Shown in pieces: positions 12,268 through 24,620 of a stretch of 60,000 nucleotides of DNA. Below the pieces are notes generated by a model that worked only from the letters and a program-made list of their open reading frames with translations, was not told the DNA's origin and made no database searches. Position numbers and translations under genes: made by a program. Within the stretch, counting starts at the first letter, position 1; the number at the start of each line of letters is the position of its first letter. The DNA is from Cristatella mucedo (Eukaryota; Bryozoa; Phylactolaemata; Cristatellidae): contig WPIO01000089.1 of the NCBI GenBank assembly GCA_009760855.2, positions 210,001-270,000 of the forward strand, read 5' to 3'.

Positions 12268-13241
12268 TGCACAGTGCATGTAGCTGGAATTGATGCAGCA
12301 GCCGGCTGCTGAAAGGGCAGCCATTGTGTATTTTTTGTGCATACGTTTTTGGTGATTTTCCTGTGATGTGACACTGTCTCAAGGCACTGGATCCCCCATC
12401 CAGGTATCAGAGCTGATGCAGATTAGAGAATAGAATGCTCACATTCAGCACCGACGTGCTCCCAGGCTGCGGCTGTACACCGGCCCATCCGGGTGCTTGA
12501 GCACGAATGGAAGGATGGAAGTCATGGAAGGCGTTCATGGCCAGCCAAGCGCTCGGTTCACTCCGTGTCTGTCGTCGGCTCCTCCTGCTTACATCATATC
12601 CATAATCGTCAACACAATCGCTGACATGCACGTGCGCAGGCATGCATCGTATTGACCGGCGTTTTGCTTGCCAACTTAATTAGTTGTTGCCCCACTGTCT
12701 TCCGAATGTGTGGTATTTTGTGCACAAAGCAAGCCACTGAAACTCTCTATCTCTTGCCTGCCACAGTGGTAAGTACCCGATGAGGCAGGTGAGATGGGAC
12801 GACAGTGCAGCATCATTCTGACGAAGTTGACTGGAGACTAGAGCACCTATAATCTCACTGGCTTGTTTTCGTGCATGCACCGAGAAAAGTCACCCCTCCG
12901 GCCGGCCGGGGTCTGGCATTAGCAGCCGTTTTAGTGTCGAGTCAGCGGAAATCAGTCGCGGAAGATGACCAGGCAAGCTGCACTGGCTATAGATGTAGTT
13001 GGCATGACCTGGCAGCAGAGTGGCCAGCGAACAGCGAAGCCGTCTGGCTATTGAACCAGGTGTGAATGGCTCAGCTCGAGCAGGCCACAGAAGAACAATG
13101 GAGCCCATCTACAAAGAGGCCGACAGCAGCACTCCAGACAGCAATTAACACCTGAGGGAGGCCACTTGCATCTGCGTTAATTGTTGTAATTATCGCAGTC
13201 GAAGCAGCCCATTGTTCCACGGTCGCCCCCAACTAAGGCAG
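12268..13241. other. No recognisable feature
   Basis: Short frames only; no repeat family member recognised. Confidence 0.5.
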
Positions 13242-13290
13242 CCACGGGCTCGGGCCACGAGCCTGGGCCACGGGCTCGGGCCACGGTGGT
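13242..13290. repeat. 26-bp tandem duplication, GC-rich
   Basis: ccacgggctcgggccacg occurs at 13242-13259 and 13268-13285, giving a 26-bp period and just under two copies. Confidence 0.9.
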
Positions 13291-13351
13291 GGGCACAGCT
13301 GGCTACCTGTCCCACAGGGTTACGGTGGCTTTCAACCGCAGAATAAATCCT

Positions 13352-13520
13352 AGCTGATTAAACAGCCTCTTTTTGTATAGTGACAGAAGAGCCTTTACGG
13401 TTATCACCACCGCTTGCAGTGGCGATAAAGAATCGCCCACTGCAGGAATCGAACCCACGACCTCGGGACCGAAGTCGTGAAAGCAACCGCCTTACCTAGT
13501 GTGCCACTACGGCTCACTAG
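13352..13520 (-). mobile_element. S2 tRNA-derived SINE, full length, minus strand
   Basis: On minus: gccgtagtggcacactaggt (A-box-like head), aaggcggttgctttcacg, ggtcgtgggttcgattcctg with a consensus B box (13445-13455), then a central block with aagcggtggtgataaccgta and aaggctcttctgtcactata, and the tail caaaaagaggctgtttaatc. Structure and length (about 169 bp) define the S2 family. It probably derives from a tRNA gene and is transcribed by RNA polymerase III from internal promoters. Confidence 0.85.
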
Positions 13521-13674
13521 AATAGCAGCATGCAGATTGGAGTCGCCGCGTCCGAAGGTTGTACAACAGTCTAAATCGTGCGCAGAGCAGATGAGTGTGG
13601 TAGACTCAGCGTTAAATGGAATGCAGTGCATTGCCGATGGCCTCATGTAGCATCGGGATGTACGGTCGGCCGGC

Positions 13675-13677
<3 letters not shown>

Positions 13678-13709
<32 letters not shown>
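13678..13709. repeat. (CTG)10 trinucleotide repeat
   Basis: About ten uninterrupted CTG units; on minus it would encode poly-Ser in the longest frame. Too short and isolated to indicate an exon. Confidence 0.97.
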
Positions 13710-13711
<2 letters not shown>

Positions 13712-13975
13712 CCATCCCATCCAGTGCCGAGCCGGTCTTGAAAACTGATCCCAGAGGCAGCTGGTCTTCTTTAGAACGTGCTTTGCTTAGCAGAGAGGAC
13801 AGTGGTGCGTGCCGTTCACAGGCTTCTGCGATCCATTGACAGATCCAGACTGAATGCGGCTAGAATGCCCAATGAAGGATTGCTACAAAACCTCGACCTG
13901 ACTTAGTGGCCGGCTTGTGTGTAGGAAGTAGGTAAAAAAGGGGTGAAGTTCGAATGAATTATTAGCCCAAATGTT

Positions 13976-14110
13976 AAGGGCAGCAGAAGAGCCTCAGCGG
14001 CTATCCCACATGCTTGCGGTTGGCAATAAAGAGTAGCCTGCTGCAGACATCGAACTATCCACGACCCAGGTTCCTGCACCCGTGGTCCATTCATGCTCCG
14101 GATTCTATGC
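13976..14110 (-). mobile_element. Degraded S2 SINE, minus strand
   Basis: Matches S2 in order (agcagaagagcctcagcggc, ttgcggttggcaataaagag, ctgctgcagacatcgaacta, cacgacccaggttcctgcac) with many substitutions. The 3' tail is absent and the B box is altered. Confidence 0.55.
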
Positions 14111-14610
14111 TGATGTGAGCCAGCAAGCCGACAGCAGTAACTTGAACAAAGAGAGCACCAGAAGGGATTCCGTGCGACTGAATGTGGAGAAATAGCTTTG
14201 CCTCGAGTGAGAAGCGATTGTACGACCCCTGGTGACGCATGCGACCCCTGGGCTAGCGGTCCAGTACTCATACCAGTTGAGCTGTCGAGACTGTTCTTCC
14301 TTCTACGTTCAACACAGAAGCTCTGAAGCCTGGTGTTTAAGTTTCCAATCATGAGCTTCTGCCGAATCCCGGCATACTACATGAACGAATGTGGAATTGC
14401 TTGCGATTGGGAATTTGGTGCCCAGCTCCAGCCGTTCAAGCCTGCTGCAGCTATGGCAACAAACAGGGGCTGAAGTCAGCAAGAATGGCAGCTGTCACTG
14501 TAGTACCTCCGGATTGATAGCCGTCCGATGACTAGTCAAATAAAGTCATTTAATGCCCCGTGCCAATCGATGAATTTATTATAAGCTTCAGTAGTCTACA
14601 GAAAGGAATT
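14111..14610. other. No recognisable feature
   Basis: Flank of the GA tract. A 149-codon minus frame (13903-14352) runs through the degraded S2 and is not a gene. Confidence 0.5.
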
Positions 14611-15146
<536 letters not shown>

Positions 15147-16100
15147 AGAAATGGAGTTATAAAGAGACGGGCGTAAAGAGAAACAGAGGCACACTGAGAC
15201 AGGATCAGCCAGAAACCGTAATAAAGACAGACGTGAAGACAGGGACAGTGAGACAGTGTAGGTGTGAGTATGGCTAAATATACAAGCATGCATCGCAATT
15301 GAGTGGATAGATTATTCAGCTTATTCGAGCAACCTTTTTGAATTCGTTGCTGCACAATGAAAGTCAGAATGTACACCCGTTAGATAGCATAAGCATAAGA
15401 AAATAATCTGGGGTCTTCCTTTGCGATGGACACACAGTTTGACTTGGCTATACCGTCTTGAGCTACACACCTACTAGAGGAGACACAGTGTACAGGTCTA
15501 CTCTTTCCCCCTTCAAGTGCCGGACGTTTGTCCGTTGTACCTTTGGAATGCGAGCATCGGCTCGTCGGTAGAACGCGTGACTAATTCAAAGCAAACAGCA
15601 ATCGTCCTAGATGGACTGTTATGCAAACAGCAAGATTTGGTACGTGATCTTGGCCGTAACATTGACCGTCCTTGCTGATTGGCAGTCTGCCTGCGTCAAG
15701 GCTCGATTTCTTTCTCAAGCAATCTTGGCTGTGTTTGCATGCAACTTTTGACCGACAAAGAGCCACCCCGCTGCTGAGGCAGCAGCAAATCGTAATGCAG
15801 CACGTGGCTCTGGCATCTGAGAGCAAGAAGCTGAAGTGCAAGCGAAGAGATAGCATAGTCCATAGGATGAACACAGCAGGCAATTAGTTATCGCAGCTCA
15901 GAGAAAGATACAAGATCGATCTGTCTGCAGCTACGATAAGCTAAGGAGGGGGCTAAACCTTAACCTTGTCTCAAGTGGCCAATCATAGGAGAGTTGGGTG
16001 TGCCACTCGGCAATCCTGCAAGCCTTGTCAAGGTCGGTGTCAAGGGCCAGACCTCTCTGGCCCTCTTTTGGTATACCTGTGCGATTAGACCACGGATTGG
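15147..16100. other. No recognisable feature
   Basis: Frames up to 100 codons on both strands, no motifs. Confidence 0.5.
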
Positions 16101-16199
16101 GTGCAGAAAACCAATCTGCCCTCTTTCGAGTTGTACGTGCGGCCGATAGAGTTTGTGTCTGCGGCATTTGAGTGCTTTCCGATTTGTTCCGACGCCCAA
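16101..16199. repeat. 99-bp direct repeat, copy 1
   Basis: Begins gtgcagaaaaccaatctgcc and ends ccgatttgttccgacgccca. Copy 2 lies exactly 306 bp downstream with 8 differences and no indels over 99 bases. Most differences are G/A or C/T transitions. Confidence 0.93.
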
Positions 16200-16259
16200 A
16201 CACTTATATAGTTAATGGATTTAAAGTTATGAAAAGTAATTAGGAAAATGCTTAAAAAG

Positions 16260-16330
16260 TGGTGTATGGGTGAGCAAATGAAGGATTTAGCTACTAGTAT
16301 TTGATGGCTTGGGTTCGATTCTAGTAGTCA
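16260..16330 (+). other. Possible tRNA-like B box between the repeat copies
   Basis: ggcttgggttcgattctagt contains a good pol III B-box match (16312-16322). No convincing A box or SINE tail accompanies it, so this may be a chance match or the head of a degraded SINE. Confidence 0.2.
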
Positions 16331-16406
16331 AGACTTCCTAGTTCTCTCACTGTTCCCTCTCCAATCTGCCGAAAAAAGGCAGCCTGATGTTCCCTTAGGA
16401 GATAGG

Positions 16407-16505
16407 GTGCAGAAAACCAATCTGCCCTCTTTCGAGTTGTACATGTGGTCGATATAGTTTATGTCTGCAACAATTGAGTGCTTTCCGATTTGTTCCGACG
16501 CCCAA
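16407..16505. repeat. 99-bp direct repeat, copy 2
   Basis: Same end points as copy 1 (gtgcagaaaaccaatctgcc to tgttccgacgcccaa). The differences cluster in the middle (cgtgcggcc versus catgtggtc, gcggcattt versus gcaacaatt). Confidence 0.93.
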
Positions 16506-17104
16506 TCTGCAGTTTGCACAGCCCATCGCTGCAGCTGCTGGGCTTGGGCTCGTTGTTTAGTCGTCAAGGTCGCAGCTGCAGCAGATATTTGCTAGCTTAA
16601 GCGGCACGTCTCAGAAGCGATGGTACTCATAGACGTACACGCGACACTAGGGCCGATGTGTCGTTGAAGTGAGGCAAAACGTTCACGTGGGTGCTAGATA
16701 ATTCATTAGTCATTCTTCTTGCTATTCGTTGAGACAGTCAATGCCGTTGTCAAGTAAGCCGAGCACCGTTTCCTTAACAAAGGGGCAGGTCAGTCCACTT
16801 AATGGGCAGGTCAGTCCACGTCAGCCACAAACTGCCTCTGCTATTAAAATGGCTCCATGGAGTGGCACCCTGGTCTGCGGTCTAGACCGGTCGAACAAGG
16901 TGGCAGGTTAGAAATAGATCTGCATCAGCCGTAAGACCTCCACTGCTCTACAATGACCAGCATAGGTGGATCGATCAGGCCAGGCCTTCAGTCGATTCAG
17001 CTGCCAGCTTGTGACGTAGATTCCTAGATTCAAAAAAGAAAGGCTGTATTCCTTGTACATGAAAGGCTGTGATAGGAGCTTTGTTCCTTCAAGCATCCCT
17101 TCGG
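16506..17104. other. No recognisable gene
   Basis: Contains a small duplication of 'gggcaggtcagtccac' near 16783-16818. Otherwise featureless. Confidence 0.45.
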
Positions 17105-17258
17105 CTGTGTGTGTGTGTGTTTGGCCTTTCGAGCACTCGTGTTCGTGTGTGTGTGTGTGTTTGGCCTCTCGAGCACTCGTGTTCGTGTGTGTGTGTGTGT
17201 GATTGTGTGCGTATGTATGTGTGTGTGAGTGTGTGTATGTGTGCGTGCGTGTGCTAGT
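17105..17258. repeat. (TG)n with a 40-bp tandem duplication
   Basis: The 40-bp unit ttggcct-t/c-tcgagcactcgtg plus a (GT)n run is present twice (17121-17160, 17161-17200) with one mismatch, and continues into imperfect TG/TATG text. The duplication has its ends inside TG runs, consistent with slippage or unequal exchange. Confidence 0.93.
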
Positions 17259-18011
17259 GCGTTCTACAGACACGCATTGGCCGAACAAACCGAATGGCTG
17301 CTGCAGTCACTGTACCGTCTCACTCGTTAGCCGGGTCGTTTCGATGAGCAATGGAAATCTAGAATCCCAAGTTATTGCTCCCGATCCGTTGCCCCTTTCT
17401 ACAACCGTTCAGAAGCCGATTGTCAACAGCAGCAGGAGCGGGCGTTTGACGCCGGCTTACCAAGCAGTCCAATAACGTAGCACGACAACGTTTGGCCAAG
17501 CACCAGTTCGAAACATATTTCATGAAACGTAGATGTGGGGGGTAGTGCATCCGGTAACTCTTTCTCACTGGTCACAGGTACAGTCACCCTGAATAGCCGT
17601 AATAAGATGAGGTTTGTCAACCAGATTATTTATAAAACATGCCAGAGATGCCTGCTAGTGTTGCAGCCAGGGGGTGTATCAGGGGAGGGGCATTTGTCCC
17701 CAGACAGCTGGGCAGCTACCTGGGCCGCCCAATTCCTACACCCCAGGACAGTCGCCAACGACAAAATTAAGTCCTAATTCCACTCAATGAGCAACCGCTA
17801 ATATCGTGACAAATGAACGCAACGATTTTGTGCTATAACTTTCATTTTTCATAGGTTTGCCCCTGACTGCATTAAAGTCTTGCTAGTCTTGCCCCCTGCA
17901 TACAAATTTTGCAGGTCCTTTCCTCCAGCAGATATGGAGAGCTTATACTAGTGGATCGTTTGGGATCAGTTCTTCAAAGTTCAGTTCTGTGATTTGAATC
18001 CAAATGCTGCT
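17259..18011. other. No recognisable feature
   Basis: Overlapping frames of 60-90 codons; none convincing. Confidence 0.45.
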
Positions 18012-18057
18012 CTGCCTTGGCCGTGTGGTTAAGGTGCTCGGCTTAGACTCTGCTTGC
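18012..18057 (+). mobile_element. S1 SINE head fragment fused to LINE-B
   Basis: ccttggccgtgtggttaagg followed by tgctcggcttagactctg matches the S1 A-box region (compare 18954-18970). The sequence then switches at about 18058 to LINE-B coding text. No B box follows. Confidence 0.5.
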
Positions 18058-18723
18058 TGGCCTACCGGCATGTGCAATCAGGCGATTACAGCAATGGTGC
18101 AAAACTCCGTAGCTAGGCTTGTCTGTCGTGAGCATCGCAGTTGCCACATCACACCACTTCTCGCCGACCTACACTGGCTACCAGTCAAGTAACGGATCGA
18201 CTTCAAGGTTTTGTCTCTCACTTTTAGGTCACTGCATTCTTTGGCTCCAGTCTATCTCTCAGATCTACTCCCCCACCAGGCCAAGCATCGTACCTCCCGC
18301 TTTTCGGAATCCAATAGTTTATCAATACCTCGTACAAACCTCAAATCCATTGGAGACTGTGCATTCAGTTCGTATGCTCCCAAAGCCCGGAACTCACTCC
18401 CGACTTGCGTCAGAACATCCCTTGACTTGACCACACTTAAAAAGAACTTAAAAACACACCTATTTAGGACAGCATACAGTGAGTCCCTGTGGTTCGTCCT
18501 TGATGTGCTTATGCGTGCTGACACTGTGCATGCTGCCACTAACCACACTTGCATGCTGACCTGTGCATGTCACCCCTAAACATGTTATTAATGTTGTTTA
18601 TCAAGCATGATATTACTCGCCATTCAATCGCGTTTCCCTTTGCAGCAAATGTAAAGTGCCTAGAAAGAGATTGAGTTCTGTGAAGGCGCTTTATCAAGTG
18701 CATTATTATTATTATTGTTATTA
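18058..18723 (+). mobile_element. LINE-B (L2-like) 3' end, plus strand
   Basis: 5'-truncated LINE with C-terminal protein text in changing frames: CNQAITAMVQNSVARLVCRE, HHFSPTYTGYQSSN, FCLSLLGHCILWLQSISQIY, then PKARNSLPTCVRTSLDLTTL and KKNLKTHLFRTAYSES. The block HWLPVK...DFKVLSLTFRSLHSLAP...LSDLLP is characteristic of L2/CR1 LINEs. The 3' UTR ends gtaaagtgcctagaaagaga, ttgagttctgtgaaggcgct, then (ATT)n at 18702-18723. At least two frameshifts disable it. Confidence 0.88.
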
Positions 18724-18808
18724 GACCACCGAGATCGTGGGCTAGAGCCTTGCAGCATATGTGAAGCTCCTGGATAGAGATTCAGTTCTCGCAGGGTGCT
18801 ATACAAAT
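18724..18808 (+). mobile_element. 5'-truncated S1 SINE
   Basis: Starts at the B-box region (gatcgtgggctagagccttg) and runs through atatgtgaagctcctggata, gagattcagttctcgcaggg to tgctatacaaatga, directly before a CA tract. It lies immediately against the end of the LINE-B copy. Confidence 0.75.
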
Positions 18809-19089
<281 letters not shown>

Positions 19090-19099
19090 ATATATATAT

Positions 19100-19170
<71 letters not shown>
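19090..19170. repeat. (TA)n(TG)n microsatellite after the S1 tail
   Basis: About 12 bp of TA then about 67 bp of TG directly follow the SINE terminus. Confidence 0.97.
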
Positions 19171-19172
<2 letters not shown>

Positions 19173-19439
19173 GGCAAGAAAGCTCTTCTTGAGTGCCCAT
19201 CTTGCTGAAAGAGTCATACTATGCTTGGCCCACACAAGTGCAGAGCCGTAGCAGTGATAGTACCTCGGCCCCACTTATCTGTAGCTAACTTAGCTCTGTG
19301 GGCTTGCTTAATCATGTGATTGCCCTAAACACCAGTAAAACCCTTGCTTTCAAACTTCAAACCTATCCAGATTTGGTTGCAAACAGCTACAAAGAGACAA
19401 CAATAATGCAAACGTATTCCCAGCAATGCTGACTGATTT

Positions 19440-19670
19440 AGAGTCTCTCTGCAAGTTCTGCTGGACCTCTCTCGGCAGCATTAGATACCATTGATCACCA
19501 GGTCTTTCTTGAGCGCTCATTATCTCGTCTAGTCATTGATGGCTCTGCTCCGAAATCGCTTAGGTCCCAGTGAGAGGTCTGAGAGCATAGACGTCAATGG
19601 CTAGTGGTCATTTGGTGAGCTTCTACCATATTGGCACCATTTGGGTCTACTTCTTTTCACAATATACAGT

Positions 19671-19706
<36 letters not shown>

Positions 19707-20441
19707 TAGTGTAATCACAAAGCAAAATATAGACTTTAATTTCTATTTAGATTACGGGCAGCTTTGCTTGTGCTTTTTAAACGTCGCAAATATTACATTG
19801 CAGCAGTTCTCACCAATCTCTGCATTGGCACTCAAGCAACCGACTGACTTCAAGATTGTGTCACTCACATCCAGGTTCCTCATATGAGTTTTGTTCACTC
19901 CTTCAGGGCTTCGGTCACCCCGCTTGGAATTCTGACCCTGTCCCTGACCAGTTGGCTGTGCCCCCATCCAACTTAAAATCCCTGGAGGACAGCCTATTCT
20001 GTCACTGTGCTCCGAAAGCCTGGAACTCACTACCGACTGACATCACATTATCGTCTCCTAATTTGATGACATTCTAAAAAAAATGACTAAACCACTCATT
20101 TTCCTCACTGCCTGAGTGCTCAGTCTGAGTGAATTTTCTGATGCATGATTGTGAGTTCTTTAAAACTGCGCACGTTTATGGCCAAGGGTAAAAGCGATAT
20201 GTTTTTGAATAGCACCCCAGTGAACTTATATTTTTCGTGTGCACTTTGTGTACGTACCCGTGCATGATTTAGTGTATGCGAACAAGAAAGATCGTACTAG
20301 CCAGCATCGAGACTCTCTTCCGGTGTGCTTTTGCATGCTTGTCTAACTAGTGCCTTTGTTGCCATTAATTCTTGGTTCTCTTGCTGTGAGTTGTAATGCA
20401 TTTGCACAGAGGTTTGGTTCTCTTAGTTCGTTATACACAAG
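19440..20441 (+). mobile_element. Old, decayed LINE-B copy, plus strand
   Basis: Three parts in order. First, RT motif A text near 19458-19565 (LLDLS, then AALDTIDHQVFLERS with a small indel). Second, C-terminal text near 19840-20100 (VPPSNLKSLEDSLFCHCAPK, AWNSLPTDI). Third, a degraded tail at 20391-20441 (gtaatgcatttgcacagagg, tttggttctcttagttcg). A (TC)n tract at 19673-19703 and deletions interrupt it. It is far more diverged than the 18.06-kb copy. Confidence 0.6.
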
Positions 20442-20872
20442 ACCCATCAACCTATCGAATTATTTTGAAAATTCCAGAGTCCGTACGTCCCATAGACGGA
20501 AGTCCCTGCTGATTTACTAGCCAAAGCTGACCAACAGTAAGAGAGCCCGAGCAAATATAAATAGTAATGGTAAGAATCAGCCTCATAGTTAGATAGTAAA
20601 TTTTATTGAAACTTTGTACGAATTTGATATAAGTTCGCTTGAAAATAAAATTATTAAAAATTCTTTTGAATGCGCTTTTCACTTTTCTTTCAACGGCCGA
20701 CGGTTCTCAGGAAGCCAAAGCCCAAAAAAGTCACGAACAAGCCTGCAGCAATGGCGCCGAACATGAGCGATGCTCTCTCTGCTCAAGTTTGATCGATCTC
20801 GGAGAGGGCGTGCCATTTGCTTGAATGCATGCACGCTTCCAACCTATTTTGCAAGAATATTAAGAGCGGAAA
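20442..20872. other. No recognisable feature
   Basis: Short frames only. Confidence 0.5.
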
Positions 20873-20960
20873 CAGTATATCAGTAATAATAATATACATA
20901 TAATAATATACTATAATAATAATATAATGATACGTATATAATAATAATATAATTATCATA
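20873..20960. repeat. AT-rich (ATA/ATAAT)n segment
   Basis: Irregular AATA/ATAT text continuous with the simple-repeat end of the LINE-B copy that follows on the minus strand. Confidence 0.8.
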
Positions 20961-21920
20961 ATATACTACAAAGCGCCAACAAAGAACTTCATCTCTTTCT
21001 AGGCGCTTTACATTTGCTGCAAAGGAAACACGATCAAGTGGTAAGTGGTATCATGCTTGATAAACAACACGAATAACATGGTAGGGGTGACATGCACAGG
21101 GTCAGCATGCAAGTGCGGTTCGCGGCAGCATGCAACAATGTCAGAATGCACCAGCACATACAAGTTGATTCACTTGGACTCAGTAAATGCTGTGATAAAT
21201 AGGTACGTTTTTAGTTTCTTTTTAAAAGTGGTCAAGTCAAGGGATGTCGTGACGCAAGTCGGGAGTGAGTTCTAGTCTTTGGAAGCACACAAGCTAAAGA
21301 CACGGTCTCCAAAGGATTTCAGGTTTTTACGAGGTATTGGTAAATAGTTCGATTCCGAAAAGCATGTGGTACGATGCTTAGCCTAGTGGGGCAGTAGATC
21401 TGATAGGTAGGCTGGAGCTAAAGAATGAAGGGACCTAAAAGTGAGTGACAAAACTTTGAAATCGATCCGTTGCTTGACTGGTAGCCAGTGCAGGTAGCCG
21501 AGAATGTCGTGATGTGCAACTGCAACGCATACAACAGACAAGCCTTGTTGCACAGTTTTGCACCAGCTGTAAGCACCTGATTGCACATGGCGGTAGGCCA
21601 CCAAGCAGTGAGTTACAGAAGTCAAGACGGGATGTCACAAATGCATGAACTAACTTAGATGTGGTATCCCTATCTAAACAAGCCCGAATTAAACCAATGT
21701 TATGCTGCTGAAAGTAGGAAGGCGTGATTGTAGAGCTGGTGTGGTCGTCTAACAAAAGGTCACTTTGGAACATGACACCTAGATTTCGTGTAGATCTAAC
21801 AGGAGATATGCAGGCAGAGCCGATTTTGAGCGTTAGCCTTTCCAATTTCTGAATCGTACTTGGTTTGCCCATAACTGGTAAGTTAGTTTTATCATCGTTC
21901 AATTTAAGAAGAATAGGTTT
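20961..21920 (-). mobile_element. LINE-B (L2-like) 3' end, minus strand
   Basis: The longest LINE-B copy in the window. On minus from 21920: LKLNDDKTNLPVMGKPS, LERLTLKIGSACISPVRSTR, NLGVMFQSDLLLDD, LVHAFVTSRLDFCNSLLGGL, PPCAIRCLQLVQNCATRLV, then after frame changes LHWLPVKQRIDFKVLSLTFR, SLHSLAPAYLSDLLPH and the 3' UTR, ending cgcctagaaagagatgaagt and (TAT)n. The RT catalytic region is absent (truncated just after the YADD region). Frameshifts lie near 21,600 and 21,500. Confidence 0.88.
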
Positions 21921-22314
21921 TATACTCAGCCATTTCAGGAGTAAAATCTTTAATACTTGATTTCTCGCTGAATGATATTGATGGCTTGCAGAACAGGCTG
22001 AGCGGATGAAATAGCTCGGAGGCTCTGATGAAGCACATGAGGCATACGACCTTCACCCCTTAGCTCCTATACTGGCAGCCCGTGGAGTTCGTACGACTGC
22101 AAAAAGCTTGTACATTGAACTGGAGCATACAGCAGCTGCCAAGAGTAACAGCGAAATATTCTTGCATGGATTCTCTCGTGTTGGCCAGGATTTAGTGCCC
22201 GTACCTAAAAGACTTGCCGGTATATTGTTTTGTCAAGTAGCTTGGCCGAACCTAATGCACGCTAACTTGTTCAACGCCCTAGGTGTGCTGTCGAGTTAAT
22301 TTATTGATGGATAG
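21921..22314. other. No recognisable feature
   Basis: A 63-codon plus frame only. Confidence 0.5.
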
Positions 22315-22440
22315 CCCGTAAATTTAATTACAACTTAATGCATTATAAATTATAAATTTAATTAATTAAATTCAATTAATTTATTAATTACTAAATATTA
22401 TTTATTTCTTTAATTTAATTTAACGTTCGGTAACTTGCGA
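22315..22440. repeat. AT-rich, TTAATTAA-rich segment
   Basis: Highly AT-rich text with many overlapping attaatt/aatta words. No periodicity is clear enough to call a satellite. Confidence 0.7.
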
Positions 22441-22554
22441 TGTTGACTTCGTGTTTGGTTTGATTTTATAAATATTTTAAATTGGATGGTTTTTTAGCTT
22501 AGCGCTAGAATCGGAAGAAGTGAGAGTTCCGTTCTAGTCAGCAGTCGAGGGCAA

Positions 22555-22576
22555 ATATATATATATATATATATAT

Positions 22577-22661
<85 letters not shown>
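22555..22661. repeat. (TA)n microsatellite
   Basis: About 107 bp of TA with one ATAATA interruption. Confidence 0.97.
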
Positions 22662-22663
<2 letters not shown>

Positions 22664-23107
22664 GTACATTGAAAAGGTGAAGGCCGGAGCAGAATGAATG
22701 AGGGGCATACGAAGATGTCGCTGCGCTTCTTTATGGAAGGAAAGCGCAGGCCCGAAAGAAGCGGTTTGGAGTGGCAACGACGTCGTTCGGGGCAGAGAAG
22801 CCTCACTGTGGAGCTGTGCACGTCTATAGGCGCCTTATTTTGCAGGTACGGAGATATGGCAGGTGGCAGTTATAGAAGGAAAGGAAGGTTTGGACGCAAT
22901 GTCACAAATGCATGGATTTTAACTTGACTGCTGTATGCTTGCCCACGAACGCTCAAGTTTCTGCAATGTTATGTATATGACAGCTGGCAGACTTGACTTC
23001 GGAGGTGGAACAGGATACATGATATAGTTTTCTCTGCGTGCTGCCGCAGAAAAAACAGAGAATGACGAAAGAGTCAGCCGAGAGATCAAGGGGTAGTGAA
23101 AGAGAGC

Positions 23108-23336
23108 AGATAGAGTGAGAGAGAGAGAGAGAGTAGAGAGATTGATCTGAGAAAGCAAGAGAGCTGCGTGTGTGTGAGAGGAGGGATAGAGGAAGAGCAA
23201 GAGAGATATAGATGGAAATAGATGTACAGATAGATAGATAGATAGAAAGATGGATAAGTAGAGTTAGATAGAGGAAGACAGCGATAGAGAGAGGAGAGAG
23301 AGATAGAGATAGAGAGAGAGAGAGAGATAAAAGGAA

Positions 23337-23427
<91 letters not shown>
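23108..23427. repeat. (GA)n and (GATA)n compound tract
   Basis: Interrupted GA runs, a GATA stretch at 23221-23250, then about 88 bp of pure GA ending at 23427. Confidence 0.95.
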
Positions 23428-23428
<1 letters not shown>

Positions 23429-24620
23429 ATGTATGTAAAATTGTATTAGGTTGATTAAGCTGGCTGTTTCCTGCCATTATGCTGCCCACGGGTGTTTTTC
23501 CAGTGCATATATATCCACTGTCACCATAATTCTAATTCTGGAAGGATGTAATACAGACGGACCTGGCTGGGGGTTCTATAATTTTTTATCTTAGGAGACA
23601 CGTGGTAGTGCAAGTAATCTCTCCCTCCCTGACGGACAAACGTAACAGTGGTTATAATAAAAAAGCTCAGGCAACACGCGATCTGTAGAACTGCTTTTTT
23701 AAGTTCGAGAGTTCCGCCGAGTCGGCCACAAAGCGCGTTACTTCACCCTATCAGCCGACTCGTTCAAATTAATCACGAAAAGGTTATGCCACTGCCGGAT
23801 AAATATGTAACCGAGTTCCAGGGGTCAGAGGCTAATTCCCGCCAAACCCGCTATACTCCGGTAACGCTGCCGTTCGCCATGCCGCCGAGCAAGGGTAAGA
23901 CGAGCTGCCGTCAGGTTAAACCTCTTTATAATAACGCATGCGCCAACAACAACAGGGGAACTAAACAAGTCTACAGGGGAACTAAACAAGTATACAAGTA
24001 TACACAGTACACTACGGGGGGCGCAAGACGACGCTGCAAGCGCGAACAAACGTGTCAGTCGGCTTCTGCAGTCCTGTCGTTGAACCGACTCCGAATCCAA
24101 CAGTACGAGCGTACGCCGTCCAAAACCCGGCTGGCTGAGTAACTGCTGGCTAGTCTGAGTCGGCAACTACCACAGTCGTAAGCTTCCACCGAAAGACGCC
24201 GACACACGGGGGGGGGGGTCACGAACATGCTACACTGGGAAAGCGGAATAAAAACAAGTCAACAACGAGCGAGCTATCCAGCTCCGCTCGGGCCTTGGGT
24301 ACTCGTTCCCTTGGCAGCATCGCCGGAGCACGCCTGCACGAATCCAGGTGCATAACTCAGCGAGACCGGGAGCCTCCAACACCACGACTTACTTGGCCAA
24401 CTTCCCGTACCCAAGAGCCCCGGTGACCTCTCGCCACTACACATCCGGCAATGCATAGGTCCGACCCCGGCCTAGCCGGTGAACCTCATTACAGCCGCCT
24501 GGTCCCAGCCAACCGAATCCAGCCTGGGTACAAATATCACCGAAGGACGCAAAAAAACACGTGAGTCATGGTGATTAGTATACGAGTAATGGACTACTCA
24601 ATCGTTCATCTTAAAGTGGC
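23428..24620. other. Unclassified, GC-richer segment without simple repeats
   Basis: Composition differs from both flanks. A 164-codon plus frame (23648-24142) contains two in-frame 21-bp units (23954-23974, 23975-23995; aggggaactaaacaagt plus ctac or atac). An 11-base G run lies near 24208. No known element or gene is recognised. Confidence 0.35.
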
